DNA from: a virus
Strand: one strand, 5' to 3'
DNA length: 64,000 bases
Virus record (IMG/VR): IMGVR_UViG_3300012228_000001
Span: 39,293-103,292 of that record
A program made the translations under genes and the position numbers. The notes below the pieces were generated by a model. It saw nothing but the letters and a program-made list of their open reading frames with translations. It made no database searches and was not told the origin of the DNA. Within the stretch, counting starts at the first letter, position 1. Each line of letters starts with the position of its first letter. This document shows, piece after piece, positions 57,537-64,000 of this stretch.

Positions 57537-57628
57537 ACTAAAACGCAGCCGATTAGCCAGATGACGCCGACAACTCGAATCCAGAAAATGACTTCGAGTA
57601 GCCATGCGCGGTCGTCCTGTCGGTCCAT
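57533..57628 (-). CDS. Possible 31-residue membrane peptide
   Basis: ATG directly after the terminator T-run (TTTTTGTTTATGGAC). MDRQDDRAWLLEVIFWIRVV, then GVIWLIGCVLV: charged start and one hydrophobic helix. It has no ribosome binding site. Its first bases match the protease gene start, so this may be a leader peptide or a decayed gene start. Confidence 0.35.
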   Translation of the reverse strand: MDRQDDRAWLLEVIFWIRVVGVIWLIGCVLV

Positions 57629-57632
57629 AAAC

Positions 57633-57662
57633 AAAAACGCCACCGGAGTCCCTCCGATGGCG
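57633..57662 (-). terminator. Intrinsic terminator/attenuator
   Basis: On the minus strand CGCCATCGGAG-GGA-CTCCGGTGGCG (one G-T pair), then TTTTTGTTT and ATGGAC. Placed about 65 bases after the expected start of promoter P1, so it would give a short RNA of about 90 bases unless read through. Same junction as at 7091-7125. Confidence 0.7.
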
Positions 57663-57730
57663 CTTTTGCTCCGATGCATTCCCAAGCAACGGATTGAACC
57701 GGGATGGCAAGATCGGCGGTTCAATAGGGT

Positions 57731-57759
57731 TTATAGCTTAGGGTCTTTTGCTTGTCAAG
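57731..57759 (-). promoter_or_regulatory. Strong sigma-70 promoter P1
   Basis: Minus-strand TTGACA (57754-57759), 17-base spacer, TATAAA (57731-57736). It shares TTGACA..n..AAAAG.CCCTAAGCTA with P2 62 bases upstream, a tandem promoter duplication. Probably read by host RNA polymerase. Confidence 0.75.
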
Positions 57760-57789
57760 AATTCGATAGAGCACCAGCCCGCTAGGTTG

Positions 57790-57818
57790 GTTCTAGCTTA
57801 GGGCTTTTGGGCTGTCAA
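57790..57818 (-). promoter_or_regulatory. Candidate sigma-70 promoter P2
   Basis: Minus-strand TTGACA (57813-57818), 17-base spacer, TAGAAC (57790-57795). Direct-repeat partner of P1 with a poorer -10. The 349-base gap 57466-57814 contains only P1-P3, the hairpin and the 31-codon frame. Confidence 0.55.
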
Positions 57819-58099
57819 GGCGATCTTGGTTTCTCGCCGTTCGGCAAACAAACAAGCCATTGCTCGGTATATTTCTTCGCGGCGGCTTCGCACTCTTTCA
57901 ACGTATCGAAGAACAGCCCGGACTTGTGCCATAGCGTCTGTCCCGCTTGCGGTTGTTTTGAGGGCAACGAATCGGCTGCGGGGCCACTGTGGAGTCCACC
58001 GCGATACGTCCATCCACCTTGATCGTTCTTGGTTACAACTGTCGCGCTCCACAAAACCCAATAGAGCAAGACGATTGCTCTGCCGCGTTTGTGGTTCAT
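57815..58099 (-). CDS. Small membrane-anchored or secreted protein
   Basis: 94 residues, ATGA-coupled to the upstream gene. Hydrophobic N-terminus (RAIVLLYWVLWSATVV), a Gly/Ser-rich middle and FFDTLKECEAAAKKYTEQWL at the end, with a Cys pair. Unknown. Confidence 0.5.
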   Translation of the reverse strand: MNHKRGRAIVLLYWVLWSATVVTKNDQGGWTYRGGLHSGPAADSLPSKQPQAGQTLWHKSGLFFDTLKECEAAAKKYTEQWLVCLPNGEKPRSP

Positions 58100-58401
58100 A
58101 GCTCCCCCTCTCCGCGCCGGATGCTGCGGATGCTCGGCGCGTCGTCATCGCTGTCGTCACGGCTCTTTCTCGGCATGACGTGGCTCAAGGTCATCGTCCG
58201 ATAGTACAGGTCGATCATGGAATACTTCGGGTCGAACTTCGCTTCGATCACATAGAACAGTTCGTCGCCAACTTTAACGACGTGCGCCTTGTCGTCGCGC
58301 CGTAGATGCTGCTTTGCTTCGGTCCATTCGGCCTGACTCATGCGCCGGGACAAGACCTTGCCAAGATCGTAAATGCGCTGGCCTATCGTGATGCGGTTCA
58401 T
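58096..58401 (-). CDS. Hypothetical protein
   Basis: 101 residues from the ATG at 58401, overlapping the upstream stop (ATGA). Charged alpha/beta protein: TIGQRIYDLGKVLSRRMSQA, DELFYVIEAKFDPKYSMIDL. The acidic-basic C-terminus (DDSDDDAPSIRSIRRG) looks disordered. Unknown. Confidence 0.55.
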   Translation of the reverse strand: MNRITIGQRIYDLGKVLSRRMSQAEWTEAKQHLRRDDKAHVVKVGDELFYVIEAKFDPKYSMIDLYYRTMTLSHVMPRKSRDDSDDDAPSIRSIRRGEGEL

Positions 58402-58580
58402 TTCCGAAACGCCATGCAAGACTTGCACGCTAAACAACGCGGCGCGTCGTTGCCACGCTGCACCCCATGATGATCGCGCCGGTGCCCGCACTTGCAAACG
58501 TCGGCGCTCGCGGGCTTGAATATCTCGTAGAGCGTTTTGGCCTTGGCCTTACGCTTACTCTTGGCTTTGCGCTTTTTCAT
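58398..58580 (-). CDS. Small zinc-binding basic protein
   Basis: 60 residues. Lys/Arg-rich start (KKRKAKSKRKAKAKT), then CKCGHRRDHHGV and CLACKSC: a Cys/His zinc site of a type common in small phage proteins ('C.CGH....H'). ATGA-coupled on both sides. Confidence 0.6.
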   Translation of the reverse strand: MKKRKAKSKRKAKAKTLYEIFKPASADVCKCGHRRDHHGVQRGNDAPRCLACKSCMAFRK

Positions 58581-59194
58581 AGCCCCTCTTTGCGGGCGTT
58601 GCGGATCGATAGCTCGCGGGAAAATTCTAGGCTTTCTTCATCCTGCTTATTCAGTTTTGACTCGGCGATACGGTGCAAGGCTTCGCATTGGTCACGGTCG
58701 TCTTGATTAGCAAACCGCTTGTCGCAAACCGCACAGTGTAACAGCCACGGCTCGCGCCTATCTTCGGGATGGTTGATTTGACAGAAGTCGCGGTCACGAA
58801 CGGTCGGATACCACCTGCGACAAATGTTGCACTGATAGACCGTTACTCGCGGCGGATTAACGTATGGCGGCTCGACAACCCACGGGTTTGCCGCTTCGTT
58901 GGCCGTTTCTATTGCGCCAAGCAATTCCCGCGCTTCGTTGAACGTGTGGTCTACTGCATGGTTATAGAGATCGGTCTCGCTGGCAAACGATAGGCTACAG
59001 AGCGGACAGCGGTGCTCGGGCGTGGGCGGTAAGATTCGGTTCGAGCATTGATGCCGGTAATGATTGTGAAAGGCAAGATCATAACCGCTGAAACGATTAA
59101 CATCGCAAATCGTACAAGCAATGGGGCTGATGATCGTATCATCGCCGATTATTTGCCCCCCGCAGTCGCGACAATTTGATTCGAGCTGTGCCAT
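58577..59194 (-). CDS. Multi C2H2-type zinc-finger protein
   Basis: 205 residues. Four finger-like units: C27-C30...H43/H48; CPLC (63-66) with H79 and H83, spaced like a classical C2H2 finger; CNIC (122-125) with C138 and H142; CAVC (154-157) with C170 and H174. Tandem C2H2 fingers are rare outside eukaryotes and their viruses. Probable DNA-, RNA- or protein-binding adaptor. Confidence 0.65.
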   Translation of the reverse strand: MAQLESNCRDCGGQIIGDDTIISPIACTICDVNRFSGYDLAFHNHYRHQCSNRILPPTPEHRCPLCSLSFASETDLYNHAVDHTFNEARELLGAIETANEAANPWVVEPPYVNPPRVTVYQCNICRRWYPTVRDRDFCQINHPEDRREPWLLHCAVCDKRFANQDDRDQCEALHRIAESKLNKQDEESLEFSRELSIRNARKEGL

Positions 59195-59246
59195 CCGATT
59201 ATACCGCCTGTAATACTATCAGAGCGGTGCAGGCATGCGCAAGGAT

Positions 59247-59393
59247 TTACTTCGCGGCATGCTTCTCAAAGAACAAGTCAACGGCGTGATCCGGGCATAC
59301 GTCGCGATTCTTGCCGATACTCTCCGCGTGTTGATCGCAAATACTAGCGTCGCACGTCTTGCCATTCGCAAGCGGGAAGTCGCAAAGCTTCAG
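59247..59393 (-). CDS. Small Cys/His-rich protein, start unclear
   Basis: About 48 residues in the gap after the terminase gene. LKLCDFPLANGKTCDASICD, then QHAESIGKNRDVCPDHAVDL is the pattern of a small zinc-binding family (CD.pl..G.tCD..iC..HA......d.CP.HA). The frame has no ATG, GTG or TTG: the best start is a CTG at 59393, 9 bases after GAGGGG. An ATG just upstream is out of frame, so a one-base indel is possible. Confidence 0.5.
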   Translation of the reverse strand: MKLCDFPLANGKTCDASICDQHAESIGKNRDVCPDHAVDLFFEKHAAK

Positions 59394-59439
59394 ATGTTCA
59401 TTCCCCTCAACTCACAACCAACAATGGCGCGATGGCATA

Positions 59440-61506
59440 TTACACTGGAAGAAATTCTTCGCATTTCGGATCAACGGCCATGATTTTCTGATTGTTCCAA
59501 GTCATTCCCTGGCACCGGCCATTGGCGCACGTCGGGTCGTCGGGGTCGTCCGGCTTGAAGTTACAGCACGCCCCACAAGTCTCGCGCACGATGCGCCCGG
59601 CGCTCGGCAGCACGGCCCTGATTTGAACCATCTCGGGATTGTTCTCCCGCAGGTCTTTCGCCGCTTCGGTCTCGGCCTTTGCCTCATGGTCCATCTCGGA
59701 CGTGAGCAAGCGGGTTGTCCCGTAGGCGCGGGCGATGGCAACATCGCAACACATATTCGCATAGGCGAAATGCGGGTCTTCGCTGCCGATCTTTTCCACG
59801 CGGTTCGTTCGCTTTTCCTCTTTCTCATTCTTACGCTCGCTGATTAGAGCTATTCTTGTCAAGTGTTTTGTAAACAGCGAGGCAAGATTATCCTCTTGAA
59901 ATCGCCCGTGGATTATCCGGCGCTGTAGCAGCGGATGGCGCTGCGGGTCGGGCATGCGCAAATTGCTGTCTTGAATCTTGCCCATAGCGTAGGACATGAA
60001 CCGATACTGCTCGGTTCTGACAACGTATTTATTGCGTGCCTCGTCGCTTGTCTTGCGGATAGCCTGCGGGTCGCTTGTGTCGCGGTCCATCCAACGCAGC
60101 ATTTCGCCCTGCATCGCTTGCGAATACTCGACAACGAAAACACGTCCAGGGAAGTTTTTGGCAAACTTAAACGCCTCGTTGAAGTTCGGCAGCGCTTCAA
60201 GACTCGCGAACCGGATGCCGTATTCGTCCATGAGTTCCGCGCTGCGCTTGAACGGGTCTTCATCCTCGGTCCATTCCAGATGCTTCAAACGTTCGTAGCC
60301 GCCCGGCAAGCGCTCTTTGATTACATGAACGTTCAAGTTCCCCATGTGATCCAAGCCCATGTAATTCTCGCCGTCGCGCTTTTGCCGCAAAGATAAATTT
60401 CTCGGCCAATCGTTATCCTGATAAATCTTTTTAAGCAGTTCCAGCGTGATCGGTATTTCGTTGGGATTGCTATACGGCCTGCCGAGTTTGCGATTGTAAA
60501 AGTTTTGCCTGTCGTGACTATCTTCCCATGCGCGAAGCATTTCGTAGGGATGGACGCGCTTCGATATACACTGCGACCAAGTGAAGCCGGGCACTAAGCT
60601 GGCGTCGTTGTGTTTGATGTACCGGCCATTCCACGGCTCAAGTAAGTCAGTGTCGCAATGCGGGCAACGGTAATACACGCGCCCATCGCGGGCCTGCGCG
60701 ATAACGTTCGGCCATTCGTCGGCCAAGTCGATCCCGTCGCTGCACTTGCAATCGCTGTGAAAATGGCGCTGATCGGTCTCCTGATACCATTCGTCAATAT
60801 CCCCTTCGGGCCAACGCGGCGTCGATACCTTGCCGACTATCTTTAGCTTCGAGGCCGATATGCGCTCTTGAGTTTTCTCAATCTGCCCCCGGCTCATTCC
60901 CTGCACTTCGTCGAACACCAGCGCATCAAGCGGCATGGACTCCGTTCGCATCGTTTGTTGCTCGCGGCCCTGACTCTGATTCATGCCGGTGTATAAAAAC
61001 ATGATCGTTGACAGACCAAGTCGCCGGATCGCCTTTGAGCCTATATCGCGATGACCCTGCGAGTCTTCCATGAGTTGCAGCAAGTCCGGGTTAGACTTGA
61101 TTAACGATTTGTAGCGTGTGTCGCTAAAGGCATAGGTCGTGAATTCATCCGGCAAGTAATAGCCCAAGTTCATGTTGAAGCGCAGCGGCATGTAAATGCC
61201 AAGCCACATGAGAAAGAAAATGCTTCCGCCTGCTTGTGCAGGTTTACGCAGGACGAATTCGTAGCCAAATAAATCCTCGATATCGGTCGGCGGCGCTTGA
61301 TAGATCGGTTCGAGATATGGAAAGTCCGTGAAGTTAAACGTCTCACGGTCAATCCAAAGTCCAGAACCTAGCGCCCAATCGTGGAACGATTGTTCACGCG
61401 CTCGGCGCTGCAACTCTGGCGTCTGTGATCGCTGGCTGTTCTGTCCCAAGTAATCCAGAATCCCGCTCAAGAACGCTTGAGAGAAGTCTAAGCCTTGCGA
61501 TTGCAC
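59440..61506 (-). CDS. Terminase large subunit (lambda gpA-like)
   Basis: 688 residues, GTG start with AAAGGAG upstream. Residues 88-95 (KPAQAGGS) form a deviant Walker A with lysine at the front, as in lambda gpA; DALVFDEVQGM (194-204) is Walker B with catalytic Glu. A zinc site (CKC 253-255, CPHC 281-284) and a nuclease-type MGLDHMGN (383-390) follow. The end is Cys-rich (CGACCNFKPDD...CANGRC). Packages DNA and cuts the concatemer. Its first 113 bases overlap the small-subunit gene. Confidence 0.85.
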   Translation of the reverse strand: MQSQGLDFSQAFLSGILDYLGQNSQRSQTPELQRRAREQSFHDWALGSGLWIDRETFNFTDFPYLEPIYQAPPTDIEDLFGYEFVLRKPAQAGGSIFFLMWLGIYMPLRFNMNLGYYLPDEFTTYAFSDTRYKSLIKSNPDLLQLMEDSQGHRDIGSKAIRRLGLSTIMFLYTGMNQSQGREQQTMRTESMPLDALVFDEVQGMSRGQIEKTQERISASKLKIVGKVSTPRWPEGDIDEWYQETDQRHFHSDCKCSDGIDLADEWPNVIAQARDGRVYYRCPHCDTDLLEPWNGRYIKHNDASLVPGFTWSQCISKRVHPYEMLRAWEDSHDRQNFYNRKLGRPYSNPNEIPITLELLKKIYQDNDWPRNLSLRQKRDGENYMGLDHMGNLNVHVIKERLPGGYERLKHLEWTEDEDPFKRSAELMDEYGIRFASLEALPNFNEAFKFAKNFPGRVFVVEYSQAMQGEMLRWMDRDTSDPQAIRKTSDEARNKYVVRTEQYRFMSYAMGKIQDSNLRMPDPQRHPLLQRRIIHGRFQEDNLASLFTKHLTRIALISERKNEKEEKRTNRVEKIGSEDPHFAYANMCCDVAIARAYGTTRLLTSEMDHEAKAETEAAKDLRENNPEMVQIRAVLPSAGRIVRETCGACCNFKPDDPDDPTCANGRCQGMTWNNQKIMAVDPKCEEFLPV

Positions 61507-61930
61507 TTGGTAGTTTCTCCTTTGCCACGAACTCTTCGAGGATTTGTCCGATGCCGGTCATCAAGCTGCGTATTTTCGGATCGCTGCGGATAAGCACGTT
61601 GATATCAACCTTCTCGCCGTACTTCGCCCGGTTGAGCGATTTGAGCAGAAAAATTATCAGAGTGTCGCTCGACGTGTATGCCCGGCGCAACGCCTCGTCT
61701 TCGAGCGCCGGTAATCCTTGGGCCACCAGCGCGTCCCACTTCTCGGCGAACGCAGGTGCCTCTTTGCGCCAGCGATAAGCAGTGTCTTTGGAAATCTTAG
61801 CCGACTTGCAGGCGTAGGTCACAGCCGGGAGACGTTCAAGCGCCTTTAGAAATGCCTCGCGCTTGCTTGCCCGCCTTTTGAATCTAGGGTTCCTAGTCCG
61901 ATTTGTCCGACCTATTGCCGCTTCAGCCAT
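61394..61930 (-). CDS. Putative terminase small subunit
   Basis: 178 residues. An N-terminal helix-turn-helix (FLKALERLPAVTYACKSAKI, then SKDTAYRWRKE) resembles small-terminase DNA-binding domains; the middle is helical. Directly upstream of and overlapping the large-subunit gene. Recognises the packaging site in relatives. Confidence 0.75.
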   Translation of the reverse strand: MAEAAIGRTNRTRNPRFKRRASKREAFLKALERLPAVTYACKSAKISKDTAYRWRKEAPAFAEKWDALVAQGLPALEDEALRRAYTSSDTLIIFLLKSLNRAKYGEKVDINVLIRSDPKIRSLMTGIGQILEEFVAKEKLPSAIARLRLLSSVLERDSGLLGTEQPAITDARVAAPSA

Positions 61931-61939
61931 TGCCTAATC

Positions 61940-62569
61940 CTACCACGCGATCGTGCCAGTTGCGCTGCTCATTGTTCCCGCATTGAAACTTACAGAGAAT
62001 AAGCTTGCTACTGATTTTTCTTCGTAGTGTTGGAGTATTCCAAGCGCCTTTGTCCGCACTTCCATTTCGGCCTCGATATGGGCGATGACGGCGGTTTCTT
62101 CCCTGACCTGATCGTCGATTAAATTCTCCCAAAGGTTTACGCCTTGGCTAACGGTGAAGCGAAAGCGATATTTTTCAAAGCGCCGGATGTCGACTTTGAT
62201 GGCTTGAATTTTGGTACGGAGCGCATCGCGGTCTTGGTTAAGAGCATGGAGCATGCGGCCCTTGAGATTGTCGTCGACGTTGGCCCTTATGAGTTCGAGG
62301 AAAATCTGCATGAGTAGGGCGTAAGCTTTCTCTGTGCAGTTATCCAAGGCTGGCCCTTCGCCGGTTTGATCGTAGGTCAACCGCGCCACGGGGCTGCTTA
62401 AACATGCGTAAGCTTTGCTGATTTCGGCCATTTCGCTGCCGTCGCCGCCCTTATCGGGATGGACCTTGCGGGCCTTGGCGCGATAGGCGCGTTTGATTTG
62501 TTCGGGTGAGGCATTTTTGTCGACACCCAAAGCTTTGTAATAATCTTTCTTTAGTTTTGATTGCGCCAT
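61940..62569 (-). CDS. DnaJ-domain (J-protein) co-chaperone
   Basis: 209 residues. Residues 9-70 are a J domain (DYYKALGVDKNASPEQIKRA, HPD in KVHPDKGGDGS, AYACLSS). The remainder is helical with no zinc domain. J proteins recruit host DnaK; upstream of terminase this suggests a role in terminase or capsid assembly, or in replication. Phage examples exist but are uncommon. Confidence 0.8.
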   Translation of the reverse strand: MAQSKLKKDYYKALGVDKNASPEQIKRAYRAKARKVHPDKGGDGSEMAEISKAYACLSSPVARLTYDQTGEGPALDNCTEKAYALLMQIFLELIRANVDDNLKGRMLHALNQDRDALRTKIQAIKVDIRRFEKYRFRFTVSQGVNLWENLIDDQVREETAVIAHIEAEMEVRTKALGILQHYEEKSVASLFSVSFNAGTMSSATGTIAW

Positions 62570-62572
62570 GTC

Positions 62573-62785
62573 TTAATTTGGTACTTGCACTTCGGGCACG
62601 TCGCGCCACTGACCACTGTTCAGATGCGGATCGGAAATCGGGCCTACCGACCATAACTGTTGGAGTGTGCGATTACCGGACCAATCCACGCGCCAGCGGA
62701 AATAAAGCGTTGGAGTCGCCGGAAGCGTGTGCGTGTGTACGCCAACGTCGCTGGCAAAGCCACTGTGCTGCTCTCGTTCATTCAT
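62573..62785 (-). CDS. Hypothetical small protein
   Basis: 70 residues; few hydrophobic helices, Trp- and Thr-rich (PTLYFRWRVDWSGNRTLQQL). The start lacks an obvious ribosome binding site. Length and spacing fit a real gene, but support is thin. Confidence 0.4.
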   Translation of the reverse strand: MNEREQHSGFASDVGVHTHTLPATPTLYFRWRVDWSGNRTLQQLWSVGPISDPHLNSGQWRDVPEVQVPN

Positions 62786-62845
62786 ATTCTAACTCATTAT
62801 CGCCATTGAAGATTTTCCGCAATAGATCATTTACTGCCGAGCCTT

Positions 62846-63172
62846 TCAGTTTGCAAGAATCGAACTATGGCCGAGACAGATTGCCGCTGTTGCAATGGCG
62901 AGATCGACATGGTTTTCCATCGCCCGGCAGAGCGCTTCGTGGCATGCGCTGGCGTCTTTTTGATTTCGCCAATCGTGCAACCACACCACGCCTTCGGCGC
63001 TAGACATAACGACGGTGTGCATGGGTTTACCGATCCCCACCCAAGCCGTGATGATTTCAAACCCGCCGCGAGCATAAACCGCTGCGGCTGTATAATCCCC
63101 GCTGTTGGAGAGCGCCAGCCAATGCTCGTAACTGATTCGCACGCCGTCGCGGTCGTAGAATGCAAGCGGCAT
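62846..63172 (-). CDS. Conserved small phage protein (VGI/VWLG type)
   Basis: 108 residues from the ATG at 63172; an ATG at 63184 overlaps the upstream stop. FYDRDGVRISYEHWLALSNS, GDYTAAAVYARGGFEIITAW and VGIGKP recall the small phage family 'Y.d.eG..is..eW......dy..v......g..VsTvWlG'. Function unknown. Confidence 0.6.
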   Translation of the reverse strand: MPLAFYDRDGVRISYEHWLALSNSGDYTAAAVYARGGFEIITAWVGIGKPMHTVVMSSAEGVVWLHDWRNQKDASACHEALCRAMENHVDLAIATAAICLGHSSILAN

Positions 63173-63176
63173 AGCC

Positions 63177-63428
63177 CTAAACATCCCGCACCTTACGAAT
63201 ATCGTGATACCGGATTTCCCGTTCAATATCGTCTGCGCAGTAACGCAACATCCCTGGTATCGAAAGAACGACATCGGCATGCACCTGAACCGAAAATCCC
63301 ATGCCCTTAGCGCCGTCGAGCACGAGCAATATAACGCTGCCACCCGTTTTGAGCCGCACCGCTTCGGCCTCGTCATCGTACTTGCCTTTACCGGGCGTGA
63401 CTTGGACAACTTTGTAGTTTGTTTCCAT
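63177..63428 (-). CDS. Hypothetical small protein
   Basis: 83 residues from the ATG at 63428 (AAAGGAAAAGCGC upstream). Beta-rich (VVQVTPGKGKYDDEAEAVRL, SVILLVLDGAKGMGFSVQV). Overlaps the upstream gene by 41 bases. Unknown. Confidence 0.55.
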   Translation of the reverse strand: METNYKVVQVTPGKGKYDDEAEAVRLKTGGSVILLVLDGAKGMGFSVQVHADVVLSIPGMLRYCADDIEREIRYHDIRKVRDV

Positions 63429-63789
63429 GCGCTTTTCCTTTTTGTTCTGGCAACTTATCAGCGATCTTGCGCAGCACGACATTAGCTTCAAGATCGAGCG
63501 CTAAACACGCTCTGCGAAATGAGAACGTCCAGCTCTCGTCTTCGGACAAAAACCAATCGATAGTTTCCTGCCGTAAGACTTCGGCACTGCCGTTGGATTT
63601 GACTACCGCTCTGTGGCCTTGGAGAACTTCCAAGGCGTCCGTTAGGATAACGTAGAACAGCATCCGTTCGGGCGATAACTGATCGTTGCGCCGCGCCGTC
63701 TCAAACTCATGGCATAGGGTCGCGCCAAGAACGTCCGGCAATAGCTCGTATGCCTGAAACCCCTTATTCGCAATTCGCTGGCCCCTCAT
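63388..63789 (-). CDS. Hypothetical helical phage protein
   Basis: 133 residues. ERMLFYVILTDALEVLQGHR, IDWFLSEDESWTFSFRRACL and ALDLEANVVLRKI follow the pattern of a small phage family with '..a..fi.s......Fs..C..L.ld...vR..i'. Function unknown. Confidence 0.6.
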   Translation of the reverse strand: MRGQRIANKGFQAYELLPDVLGATLCHEFETARRNDQLSPERMLFYVILTDALEVLQGHRAVVKSNGSAEVLRQETIDWFLSEDESWTFSFRRACLALDLEANVVLRKIADKLPEQKGKAHGNKLQSCPSHAR

Positions 63790-63930
63790 GCTTCAACCCT
63801 CTTTTTCTCACTTTTGCGAATGCCCTTAGAACGCGCACAATTCGATTTTAACGCATTTTGAGGGTCGGCACACTAAACCCCACGGCTTGAAGCGTAGCGT
63901 TTCAATTTGCCCTGGTTCCGTTCGCCGTGC
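63790..63930 (-). other. Intergenic gap, possible promoter region
   Basis: 141 bases without a plausible gene. It is locally AT-rich; on the minus strand TTAAAAT near 63850 could serve as a -10 but no fitting -35 was found. No hairpin terminator is visible. Confidence 0.35.
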
Positions 63931-64000
63931 CTAATCGTCCATCGGGTTGGTGTCCGTGTCGCCGAGAATCCAATCGATTCCGGCTCGCAAGCCTTGCTCG
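63931..64000 (-). CDS. Partial gene, C-terminus only
   Basis: The last 22 codons of a gene entering from the right edge (EQGLRAGIDWILGDTDTNPM, then DD and TAG). Too short to identify; acidic end. Confidence 0.5.
   Translation of the reverse strand, partial: EQGLRAGIDWILGDTDTNPMDD

Noticed and set aside
57663-57725. Possible tRNA (GGTTCAATCC T-arm-like sequence)
   Set aside because: No acceptor, D or anticodon stems can be formed around it; it is the leader between promoter P1 and the hairpin.
57798-58160. 120-codon minus-strand frame
   Set aside because: The alternative frame 57815-58099 is ATGA-coupled to its neighbour and has a sensible membrane segment; this one is Arg-rich noise.
59235-59483. 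82-codon plus-strand frame
   Set aside because: The opposite strand encodes a Cys/His-rich family-like protein, and the frame runs into the terminase gene.

Overview
The window is part of the genome of a tailed double-stranded DNA phage (Caudoviricetes), probably a large one. It carries a lambda gpA-type large terminase with a small terminase, a portal, a MuF-like protein, an HK97-fold major capsid protein, a scaffold-like protein and a prohead protease. The host is probably Gram-negative: several proteins carry classical Sec signal peptides ending in AHA, VYA, ALA or AQA, and start codons follow AGGGGG/GGAG ribosome binding sites. No integrase, tRNA, rRNA, CRISPR array or insertion sequence was seen.

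Layout. Almost all virion genes lie on the minus strand and read from right to left. From the right edge: small accessory genes, a DnaJ-like protein, terminase small and large subunits (61.9-59.4 kb), zinc-finger proteins, a promoter/attenuator cluster (57.8-57.5 kb), portal (57.1-55.3), small virion proteins, a papain-like peptidase, MuF (52.9), fibre/spike proteins with signal peptides and small membrane proteins (51.7-44.5), and a 2770-residue 'polyvalent' protein with its satellites (43.8-29.8). Next come more fibre genes, a long repeat-containing tail protein (27.6-24.5) and a sigma-70-like factor (24.1-23.1). After a break, minus-strand genes resume with prohead protease, scaffold, capsid protein and connector genes (7.1 kb to the left edge). 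A 16-kb block of about 40 mostly small genes on the plus strand (7.3-23.2 kb) sits between them. It looks like the early/accessory region: overlapping ATGA starts, many zinc-ribbon proteins, a ParB-like protein, a DUF1257-DUF2997-AAA+ module, a SprT-like metalloprotease, a methyltransferase and four HNH endonucleases.

The most interesting system is the 29.8-43.8 kb cluster. The 2770-residue protein begins with an inorganic-pyrophosphatase-like (InPase) domain and ends with a DarB-like helicase. Between them, six copies of a 21-residue linker (core LPLLPSKKNPAVRRHQ) cut it into seven modules. A seventh copy occurs in a separate protein (31.9-32.8 kb), and a partial copy occurs in a zeta-toxin-like kinase (33.4-34.5 kb). 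The linker end (AVRRHQ) resembles ALRRQSL, which is shared by the capsid protein N-arm and the prohead protease. I infer that these are processing and/or packaging signals: the phage would load a cleavable set of effectors into its head and inject them with the DNA. Other regulatory signals are a TGTATAWGCAG motif upstream of three virion transcription units (possibly read by the phage sigma factor), a repeated GGAACACTGCGGGAATA / TTATTAACGGGCGCAA element in front of early genes, tandem TTGACA-17-TATAAA-type promoters at 57.5-57.8 kb, and two attenuator-like hairpins abutting a start codon. Selfish endonuclease-like genes are unusually dense: four HNH genes in the early block, and three counter-oriented YGGRGI...NCRW genes in late-gene junctions.
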